Below, one piece after another: positions 1 to 4,753 of a DNA stretch of 5,004 nt. This DNA comes from Cyanothece sp. UBA12306 (GTDB lineage Bacteria; Cyanobacteriota; Cyanobacteriia; Cyanobacteriales; Microcystaceae), in NCBI GenBank assembly GCA_003448685.1, contig DLXW01000266.1, positions 1-5,004 of the forward strand, in the 5' to 3' direction. The notes beneath the pieces were generated by a model. The model had not been told where the DNA came from, did no database searches, and was given only the letters and a program-made list of their open reading frames with translations. How positions within the stretch are numbered: position 1 is the stretch's first letter; each line of letters opens with the position of its first letter. Made by a program: the position numbers and the translations under genes.

Positions 1-87
1 ATCCCGTTATGATGCAACGCCGCCCAACGAATGAAATCTGCTTAATTAGCCTAGCCATCATTAAAATTTTTACTGCAAACTCTATCC
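1..87. other. Left-edge intergenic segment with no confident gene
   Basis: No gene can be supported here. One plus-strand frame entering from the left edge reads about ten residues (ending TPPNE) to a TGA at 32-34. This could be the last codons of a gene outside the window, but ten residues cannot establish that. No hairpin with a T-tract follows that stop. The segment lies downstream of the minus-strand flavoprotein gene ending at 126, so if an upstream plus-strand gene exists the two would converge here. Confidence 0.4.
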
Positions 88-114
88 TCCCCTGCTTCCC
101 CTGCTCCCTCTGCT
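88..114 (-). repeat. Three tandem 9-nt purine-rich units (AGCAGGGGA type)
   Basis: Read on the minus strand, this is three adjacent 9-nt units: AGCAGAGGG, AGCAGGGGA, AGCAGGGGA. The last two are identical and the first differs at two positions. The array starts 11 nt after the stop codon of the flavoprotein gene. Short G-rich or purine-rich tandem repeats of this kind are common in cyanobacterial intergenic DNA. I see no hairpin or coding role. The unit boundaries come from direct reading; any function is unknown. Confidence 0.7.
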
Positions 115-125
115 CAAATCCTAAA

Positions 126-1229
126 TTATATCGTTTTAAACTCATCGGATAGCAATTGTTTCAACGTCTCTTCCATAACTTCTTGAGTTTGTCCAAGTAC
201 GGTAAAAACCAAAGCTTCTCGATAAACACGTTGTGCTGGATGGGAAAGGAAATTTGCTCCTCCACTTGATGCTGTCACGGCAGCTTGACTACATCTATTA
301 GCTAAATTAATCGCCCATCCACGCAATTGTAGCCGCCTTTCATAGGGAACTCGATCAGGACACAAAGAACCTAACATCCCTTGACTACATTGGATTAATT
401 CATTATTGAGTGAATCCCAGGCTGTTTGCAAGAAAGGAAGGGATTTATGGTGACAAGCTTGTTCAAGAATATCTAGTCCTGCTTGGGCGCATCCAAGGGC
501 AAAAAAACCATGATGGAGGACATTTTTACGATCGCTTTCTTGGACAGTTCCTGGGGGATGGAGAGACACAAGGCGATCGCTAGGTAAAAACCAGTCAGTT
601 AAAGTAGCACTAACGGTATTTGTAACTCCCATAACCGCTAATTCCATGGGTGGACTAAAACTTAACCCTTCTTTTTCTCGAAAGGGAACTATGGCATATA
701 GAGTTTCTGAGGTGGGTAAAGTTGCCCCAATGATAAACTTTTCAAAAATATTCCATCCGGTGATCCAGGGTACTGTTCCTGTTAGCTGATAGCCTCCTGT
801 GACGGGGGTTGCTTGCATTAAGGGTTTCCCATGACGACGTAATTGGGAAAACCCGACTCCAATTAAAGTTTCCCCTGTTGCCATTAAAGGTAAGTAAGTT
901 TGTTTGAGCGGTGCGTTGGGACTAGCAATAAGTTTGGCGATCGCTCCTTGATGTTGGGTTTGTAAAAAGGCCAGAGCGCCTGAATATCGGGCAATTAAAA
1001 TTTGAAAGCGACGGTAAATAGTTTCTGATACGGCTTTTCCTCCCCATTTTTGGGGGATATTTAAGCCTAATAAACCACGCTCACCCATCTCTTGAAAGGC
1101 TTGTTTAAGGGCTTCAGTGTCTTGGTCAAGCAGGGCAGCTTGAGGCGCGATTTGCTCGATAAAATAGGTTTGAGCATTGGTAAGTAAACTTTCTTCGTTG
1201 TTACTTTTATTAGATATTTTTGTTTGCAT
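126..1229 (-). CDS. Acyl-CoA dehydrogenase-superfamily flavoprotein, non-canonical
   Basis: This 367-residue protein has the length and layout of an acyl-CoA dehydrogenase (ACAD): an N-terminal helical domain (about 1-120), a middle beta domain (about 121-220) and a C-terminal helical domain (about 235-360). Supporting landmarks are RGLLGLNIPQKWGG at 51-64, the WITG strand at 155-158 (WITN in typical ACADs) and SHPAQRVYREA at 329-339, which aligns with the hP..k..RDA segment of the family. Two hallmarks are altered. The usual TEPxAGSD FAD/substrate loop is replaced by GFSQLRR (126-132). The YEGT motif carrying the catalytic glutamate of medium-chain enzymes reads LGQT (345-348), with Gly at the Glu position. 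Ordinary acyl-CoA dehydrogenation is therefore doubtful; a flavin monooxygenase of the DszC/HpaH-like branch, or another flavin role, is possible. ATG at 1229 is preferred; the preceding SD is weak. The gene starts 17 nt after the MazG-like gene, so co-transcription is likely. Confidence 0.85.
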   Translation of the reverse strand: MQTKISNKSNNEESLLTNAQTYFIEQIAPQAALLDQDTEALKQAFQEMGERGLLGLNIPQKWGGKAVSETIYRRFQILIARYSGALAFLQTQHQGAIAKLIASPNAPLKQTYLPLMATGETLIGVGFSQLRRHGKPLMQATPVTGGYQLTGTVPWITGWNIFEKFIIGATLPTSETLYAIVPFREKEGLSFSPPMELAVMGVTNTVSATLTDWFLPSDRLVSLHPPGTVQESDRKNVLHHGFFALGCAQAGLDILEQACHHKSLPFLQTAWDSLNNELIQCSQGMLGSLCPDRVPYERRLQLRGWAINLANRCSQAAVTASSGGANFLSHPAQRVYREALVFTVLGQTQEVMEETLKQLLSDEFKTI

Positions 1230-1246
1230 ACGATCAATTATTCCGG

Positions 1247-1570
1247 TTACGTTTCAGTCCAAACAAGTTGGATACGTTTAGTAAAACTACCTCTTTCTTT
1301 TCGTCTTTTTTGTTGACAATTAATAATTGTACCACGGGAAATATTATAGGCTATTAAAATATGATCAATTACTTCAAATAAATCCCCTAACTCTTTTAGT
1401 AAATCTTCAGGTTCGGCTTGAACAACTTCTTTGGCTTCTTCGAGTAATTTATTGTTCAATGCTTGTAAATATTCATCCTCAGATAAAGTCTTAATCTCAT
1501 AGCTCTTTCCTGCTTGAGCAATAATTTCTGGTATTTTATCCCTGACTAATTTATGGTAATACTGACGCAT
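1247..1570 (-). CDS. MazG-like nucleoside triphosphate pyrophosphohydrolase
   Basis: The protein has 107 residues from ATG at 1570. It opens with the family signature KLVRDKIPEII (residues 7-17). It then carries the metal-binding pattern of the all-alpha NTP-pyrophosphatase superfamily: EEAKE (44-48) followed by ELGD (60-63) in a helical context. A basic KRRKERGSF segment (88-96) near the C-terminus is also typical. Such proteins hydrolyse (d)NTPs or related nucleotides to the monophosphate plus pyrophosphate, using Mg2+, in the cytoplasm. They are often labelled phosphoribosyl-ATP pyrophosphohydrolase-like, but a role in histidine synthesis is not implied. The frame stays open upstream to a TTG at 1642. 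I prefer the ATG because the signature begins six residues after it and the extra 24 residues (partly within a 7-nt repeat) look non-conserved. No clear SD is visible. The gap to argF is 89 nt and to the next gene 17 nt. Confidence 0.85.
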   Translation of the reverse strand: MRQYYHKLVRDKIPEIIAQAGKSYEIKTLSEDEYLQALNNKLLEEAKEVVQAEPEDLLKELGDLFEVIDHILIAYNISRGTIINCQQKRRKERGSFTKRIQLVWTET

Positions 1571-1637
1571 TTTAAGATAATAGTTATAACATAATAGTGC
1601 ATAAATTTGCTGCCATAAAGTTGAATAGTGAATCCTA

Positions 1638-1672
1638 GTCAACTATTAACCCTTAACTATTAACTATTAACT
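1638..1672 (-). repeat. Five tandem heptamers (AGTTAAT type) across the argF stop
   Basis: On the minus strand these 35 nt read as five 7-nt units: AGTTAAT, AGTTAAT, AGTTAAG, GGTTAAT, AGTTGAC. The array overlaps the end of argF: its first two units encode most of the final Val-Asn-Ser and supply the TAA stop (1662-1660). The degenerate fifth unit contains the TTG that would be the alternative start of the MazG-like frame. Short tandemly repeated heptamers (STRR) are known from cyanobacteria, chiefly filamentous ones; assigning this array to that class is inference. No terminator-type hairpin is visible in it. Confidence 0.85.
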
Positions 1673-2589
1673 CCTAATAAACTAACCATTAAAGCTTTTT
1701 GGGCGTGCATTCTATTTTCTGCTTGATCCCATACTCGTGACTGGTTTCCTTCAATAACTTCGTCGGTAATTTCTTCACCTCGATGGGCAGGTAAACAGTG
1801 TAAAACAATCGCTTCTTGATCGGCATGACTGAGCAATTTTTGGTTGACTTGATAAGGTTCAAATAGAGGGATTCTAGCTTCTGCTAATGATTCTTGTCCC
1901 ATACTTGCCCAAACATCGGTATAAAGCACTTGTGACCCTTCAACGGCTTCCATTGGATCATCTGTGACTAATACTTGAAATCCTTCAACCCCAATCTCTT
2001 TAGCTTTATCCAAAATCCCCTGATCTGGTTGATAATCTTTAGGGGTAGCAATATGAACTTTCATCCCCATTAATGCTCCTCCTAAAATCAAAGAATGGGC
2101 GACATTATTTCCATCTCCAAGGTAAGTAACAGTAACTCCAGAAAGAGTTCCAAAACATTCTTTAATGGTCATTAAATCCGCTAGAATTTGACAAGGATGT
2201 TCCAAGTCAGTCAAGGCATTAATAATGGGTATTTTCGCATAGTTAGCAAAGGTTTCTAAGTCTTCTTGTTTATAGGTACGAATTGCCAAAATATCTAAAT
2301 AACGATCCAAGACTCTAGCTGTGTCACTGATGGGTTCTCCCCTTCCCACTTGGGTCACACTGGGGTTAAGATCAATAACTTGACCCCCCAATTGATACAT
2401 GGCCACACTAAAGGAAACACGAGTACGGGTAGAAGCTTTAGAAAATAGAAGTCCTAGGACTTTCTGACATACAGGCGATCGCTCTCCGCTTTTGAGAGAT
2501 GCTCCCAATTGCAGTATCTCTGTCATTTCAGAGGCATTCAAATCACTAACGCCTAATATATCTCGCCCTTGTAAAGTATTGATGGTCAT
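1660..2589 (-). CDS. argF: Ornithine carbamoyltransferase (OTCase)
   Basis: The cytoplasmic enzyme condenses ornithine with carbamoyl phosphate to give citrulline, the sixth step of arginine synthesis. At 309 residues it has the usual length. The N-terminal carbamoyl-phosphate domain carries STRTR at 53-57 and HPCQ at 131-134. The C-terminal ornithine domain carries GDGNNVAHS at 158-166, the SMG loop at 229-231 that closes on ornithine, and HCLPAHRGEEI at 264-274 with the catalytic cysteine at 265. ENRMHAQKA (291-299) is the usual C-terminal helix. The ATG at 2589 gives a normal N-terminus (NTLQGRDILGVSDL), although no clear SD precedes it. The final residues VNS and the stop lie in a heptamer repeat. 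In cyanobacteria arginine also feeds cyanophycin storage. It is probably the first gene of a three-gene minus-strand unit, although no terminator or promoter evidence settles this. Confidence 0.97.
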   Translation of the reverse strand: MTINTLQGRDILGVSDLNASEMTEILQLGASLKSGERSPVCQKVLGLLFSKASTRTRVSFSVAMYQLGGQVIDLNPSVTQVGRGEPISDTARVLDRYLDILAIRTYKQEDLETFANYAKIPIINALTDLEHPCQILADLMTIKECFGTLSGVTVTYLGDGNNVAHSLILGGALMGMKVHIATPKDYQPDQGILDKAKEIGVEGFQVLVTDDPMEAVEGSQVLYTDVWASMGQESLAEARIPLFEPYQVNQKLLSHADQEAIVLHCLPAHRGEEITDEVIEGNQSRVWDQAENRMHAQKALMVSLLGVNS

Positions 2590-2648
2590 TTTGCTACCGA
2601 ATTATCGCCTTTTTAAAGTCTCACCCTTATTTCTATGGGAAGGCTACC

Positions 2649-2654
2649 ATTATA
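2649..2654 (-). promoter_or_regulatory. Candidate -10 box for argF
   Basis: A consensus TATAAT on the minus strand lies about 60 nt before the argF ATG, implying transcription start near 2642 and a leader of about 50 nt. No good -35 hexamer occurs at 16-18 nt spacing (the best is a TCGGTT-like sequence). A short dyad, GGATT-ATG-AATCC (2678-2690), is centred about 42 nt upstream of the predicted start and could be a regulator site. I found no NtcA-type GTA-N8-TAC site. This is pattern matching only. Confidence 0.4.
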
Positions 2655-2720
2655 TCTGCTAAATGAACCGTAACCGAGGATTCATAATCCATAATTTATA
2701 ATTGACGATAATTCTAGTCT

Positions 2721-2836
2721 TAGTTATTGGGAGCATCCCAATTTTGGACGTTAGCTTTTTTAAGAGGTGCTGAAAACCTTGGGTTATCATTACTTTGGGT
2801 GATGCTTTTCCAAAAATGGGATGCTCCCTAGTTATT
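2721..2836. mobile_element. 100-bp MITE-like element with 8-bp target duplication
   Basis: The element spans 2729-2828, exactly 100 bp. Its ends are 20-bp inverted repeats (2729-2748 and 2809-2828) that match at 19 of 20 positions; the single difference is at repeat position 13. Each arm begins GGGAGCATCCC, itself a small dyad (GGGA-GCA-TCCC). Immediately outside both ends is the same octamer, TAGTTATT (2721-2728 and 2829-2836), a perfect 8-bp direct repeat as expected of a target-site duplication. The 60-bp core has no open frame of useful length. Together these are the marks of a non-autonomous miniature inverted-repeat transposable element, which would need a transposase in trans. The parent IS family cannot be named from the window; 8-bp duplications occur in several families, including IS1, IS66 and IS256. 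It sits between the orphan membrane-protein gene and the argF promoter region. Confidence 0.85.
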
Positions 2837-2862
2837 CGCTTGAGCTTAACCCAAAAAAATGC

Positions 2863-3249
2863 CTAATTAAACTTGAGAGAAGCCCCCAATTTTGAATTAA
2901 CTTGTTCTCTAAATTCAGAAGATTTGGGAATAAATTGAACCTTTACTATTTTAGGGATAGTTGTTACCATCACCGGATTTCCTAATCGTTGATAAAATTC
3001 ATTCAAACATTTTTTAGGCAATAGATCAATATAGAGATTAATCCCCGCAAAGTCATTCAATTTAAAAAAATCAGTAAAGAAAGACCACTCATGATTATTA
3101 AAACACCGTTTTTGTTTTTCCCTTTTCGCATCAGGAAAAAATAGATGAGTGAAATCTTTAATAACAATTAGGCTAAATCCCAAAGCTATTATCAAAATAA
3201 GAAAAATAACAAAAATCAATTTATTATTGTGGATATATTTAATATTCAT
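2863..3249 (-). CDS. Hypothetical single-pass membrane protein, AT-rich orphan
   Basis: I do not recognise this 128-residue protein. Residues about 11-30 (LIFVIFLILIIALGFSLIVI) form one strong hydrophobic segment, best read as an uncleaved signal anchor because no signal-peptidase site is obvious. A basic patch, KREKQKR (42-48), follows. A soluble part of about 80 residues holds two cysteines (49 and 81) and ends in a mixed-charge tail. Topology is ambiguous: the basic patch after the membrane segment argues for a cytoplasmic C-terminus, but lysines also precede it. Base composition is lower in GC than the neighbours (17-30% in three 60-nt blocks counted, against 37-42% in two argF blocks), which may indicate transfer or weak constraint. 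ATG at 3249 is the only sensible start, and no SD is visible. It is divergent from the S2P gene. The coding potential is plausible but not proven. Confidence 0.6.
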   Translation of the reverse strand: MNIKYIHNNKLIFVIFLILIIALGFSLIVIKDFTHLFFPDAKREKQKRCFNNHEWSFFTDFFKLNDFAGINLYIDLLPKKCLNEFYQRLGNPVMVTTIPKIVKVQFIPKSSEFREQVNSKLGASLKFN

Positions 3250-3404
3250 AATTCAAATATATTTAATTTTCAAAGTTGTATCATAACATAAAGGCGTTAT
3301 GTGAAATGGTTAAATGTTTGCTACAAATAGTTAAAGGGGAGACACCCCAGATGGGAAGAACAAAGAATAATATTGATAACCGAACCTCATTAGACGGGTT
3401 TCAA

Positions 3405-3410
3405 TATAAT
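3405..3410 (+). promoter_or_regulatory. Candidate -10 box for the S2P gene
   Basis: A consensus TATAAT on the plus strand, about 95 nt before the protease start codon, would place transcription start near 3417 and give a leader of about 88 nt. There is no recognisable -35 at 16-18 nt spacing; TTGATA at 3373-3378 is too far away. If this is the promoter, the HLR1 element lies just downstream of the start point, a position suited to repression. Confidence 0.3.
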
Positions 3411-3428
3411 TTTTGTATTTCATCAAAA

Positions 3429-3446
3429 TTTACATTTCGTTACAAT
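3429..3446 (+). promoter_or_regulatory. HLR1-type direct repeat, putative RpaB binding site
   Basis: The sequence is TTTACATT, two bases (TC), then GTTACAAT. Both half-sites match the published HLR1 consensus (G/T)TTACA(T/A)(T/A), and the 2-nt spacing is exactly as defined. HLR1 is bound in cyanobacteria by the response regulator RpaB, which represses high-light genes or activates others according to position. The site is 59 nt upstream of the S2P start codon and in the same orientation. It is about 180 nt upstream of the divergent orphan gene. The match is seen directly; occupancy and target gene are inferred. Confidence 0.6.
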
Positions 3447-3490
3447 GGGGTTAAGCAACAATGAAGTCAAACAGATTTCATCTACAAAAT

Positions 3491-3496
3491 AGGAGG
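3491..3496 (+). promoter_or_regulatory. Strong Shine-Dalgarno site for the S2P gene
   Basis: AGGAGG, a perfect complement to the anti-SD core, lies 8 nt before the ATG at 3505. It fixes the start codon. It is the only strong SD found in this window; the other genes here have weak or no SD, as is common in cyanobacteria. Confidence 0.9.
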
Positions 3497-3504
3497 TTCG
3501 ACCC

Positions 3505-4629
3505 ATGAACAATAATATAAGGGTTGGCAATTTATTCGGGATTCCTTTTTATGTGAATCCTTCCTGGTTTCTGGTTTTAGGGTTAGTTACCCTAAGTTAT
3601 GGGGGACAATTAGCATTATTTCCCCAATTGGGAGGAATTACCCCGTTGATTTTAGGATTTATTGCTGCATTACTATTATTTTCTTCGGTAGTTGCTCACG
3701 AGTTAGGACATAGTTTTGTTGCCATTTCTCAAGGAATTGAAGTTAAATCAATTACTCTGTTTTTGTTTGGCGGATTAGCCAGTTTAGAGAAAGACTCTGA
3801 TACCCCATTAGATGCTTTTTTAGTAGCGATCGCCGGTCCTGCGGTTAGTTTAATTATTTTTGCATTCTTAACCCTAATTGTTGGCAATTTTTCTTTCAGC
3901 GCGCCTATTACTGCTATTCTAGGTTTACTAGCTTACATCAACCTAATTTTGGGATTGTTTAATCTAATTCCTGGCCTACCTTTAGACGGTGGTAACATTC
4001 TTAAAGCTTTGGTTTGGAAGATTACAGGAAACCCCAATAAAGGTATTATTTTTGCTAGTCGTGTTGGACAAGCTTTCGGCTGGCTGGCAATTACTATAGG
4101 TGGATTATCGATTTTAGGTATTACTCGTTTCGGTAGTTTTTGGACTCTATTAATTGGCTTTTTCTTGCTACAAAATGCTGGATTTTCAGCCCAATCTGCT
4201 AAATTCCAAGAAACTCTTAGTGGCTATACAGCACAAGATGCAGTGATTCCTAATAGTCCTGTGGTTTCTGATAGTCTAAATCTACGGGAATTTGTTAACG
4301 ATTACGTTATTGGTAAAAGTGTTTGGAAAAAATTTCTTGTAACTAATCAAGAAGGTAAACTATCTGGTGTCCTCGAACTTGATACCTTGAAAAAAGTTTC
4401 TACTTCTCAATGGACAGAATTAACAATATCTGAGATTATGCAGCCTATTGATAATAGTATGACTCTAATTCAGGCTGATCAATCTTTGTTAGAAGTAGTT
4501 AAATTACTCGAAACTGATCCTCGTCAACAATTAACCGTAATTAAAGACAATGGTGTTGTTTTAGGATTAGTTGAAAAAGCTTCAGTTATGAAGTTTCTCC
4601 AACAAGAATCTCAAGCTAAGACTGCATAA
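3505..4629 (+). CDS. Site-2 protease (M50B) with C-terminal CBS domain pair
   Basis: This 374-residue integral membrane zinc metalloprotease cleaves substrates within the membrane. It belongs to the S2P/SpoIVFB group used in regulated proteolysis, for example to free anti-sigma-factor-bound regulators. The zinc-binding HELGH is at 65-69, inside a membrane helix. The third ligand lies in NLIPGLPLDGG (153-163, Asp161). The conserved LFGGLASLE (87-95) and AGPAVS (110-115) loops are present. About six hydrophobic segments occupy roughly 20-38, 45-78, 103-128, 132-157, 182-206 and 209-226. Residues about 240-370 form a pair of CBS motifs (AQDAVIP at 243-249; SEIMQPI at 309-315), which in this family may sense adenine nucleotides. 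All catalytic residues are intact and the length is normal for the CBS-containing subfamily. The start is fixed by a strong SD. It appears monocistronic: an intrinsic terminator follows 27 nt after the stop. The HLR1 site upstream suggests light-linked control. The substrate is unknown. Confidence 0.95.
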   Translation: MNNNIRVGNLFGIPFYVNPSWFLVLGLVTLSYGGQLALFPQLGGITPLILGFIAALLLFSSVVAHELGHSFVAISQGIEVKSITLFLFGGLASLEKDSDTPLDAFLVAIAGPAVSLIIFAFLTLIVGNFSFSAPITAILGLLAYINLILGLFNLIPGLPLDGGNILKALVWKITGNPNKGIIFASRVGQAFGWLAITIGGLSILGITRFGSFWTLLIGFFLLQNAGFSAQSAKFQETLSGYTAQDAVIPNSPVVSDSLNLREFVNDYVIGKSVWKKFLVTNQEGKLSGVLELDTLKKVSTSQWTELTISEIMQPIDNSMTLIQADQSLLEVVKLLETDPRQQLTVIKDNGVVLGLVEKASVMKFLQQESQAKTA

Positions 4630-4656
4630 TCTCTAGTTACGCCTAATATTTTCCCA

Positions 4657-4692
4657 AGAGACATTCATAATTGAGAATGTCTCTATTTTTTT
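4657..4692 (+). terminator. Intrinsic terminator of the S2P gene
   Basis: A perfect 10-bp stem, AGAGACATTC (4657-4666) with GAATGTCTCT (4675-4684), encloses an 8-nt loop and is followed after one A by seven Ts (4686-4692). This is a rho-independent terminator for plus-strand transcription. The other strand lacks a T-tract after the stem, so it should not stop the converging gene efficiently. The rest of the gap (4693-4753) shows nothing clear. Confidence 0.93.
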
Positions 4693-4753
4693 AGCAATAG
4701 ACATTAATAAAAAGCCTTTAGATAGTGATGATTAAAACCTATTTTCAAGACTT

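Larger units (their letters stand above)
3250..3504. other. Divergent intergenic region upstream of the S2P protease gene
   Basis: These 255 bp separate the minus-strand orphan gene from the plus-strand protease gene. From left to right they hold an AT-rich leader for the orphan gene, a small dyad CATAAC/GTTATG (3292-3311 region), a GGGG-AGACA-CCCC hairpin (3336-3348), a TATAAT box (3405-3410), an HLR1-type direct repeat (3429-3446) and a strong SD (3491-3496). A 62-codon open frame from a TTG at 3276 is judged spurious. Confidence 0.6.

Noticed and set aside
2..34. Possible C-terminal ten residues of an off-window plus-strand gene
   Set aside because: Ten codons ending in TGA occur by chance and no terminator follows, so this is not enough for a gene call.
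3..173. Plus-strand open frame entering from the left edge, rich in Cys and Pro
   Set aside because: It runs through the 9-nt repeat and antisense to the 3' end of the flavoprotein gene. Its sequence reads as translated repeat, with no domain.
2799..2808. Resemblance of GTGATGCT inside the element to the GGTGATGC end of IS1
   Set aside because: It is internal to the element rather than terminal and only about eight bases long, so coincidence is likely.
2729..2828. Reading the long inverted repeat as a simple transcription terminator
   Set aside because: The arms are 60 bp apart, there is no T-tract, and exact 8-bp direct repeats flank both ends, which a terminator would not explain.
3336..3348. 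GGGG-AGACA-CCCC hairpin as a riboswitch or attenuator
   Set aside because: It is a four-base stem with no alternative pairing partner or T-tract, and it probably lies upstream of the transcription start.
3276..3464. 62-codon plus-strand open frame starting with TTG ahead of the S2P gene
   Set aside because: It has a weak start, no SD and no recognisable domain or composition. It lies across the TATAAT box, a hairpin and the HLR1 site, so it is best read as leader or promoter DNA.
4693..4753. Possible terminator for the minus-strand right-edge gene around AAAGGCTTTTT
   Set aside because: The potential stem is only about four base pairs with almost no loop, so it is not a credible hairpin.
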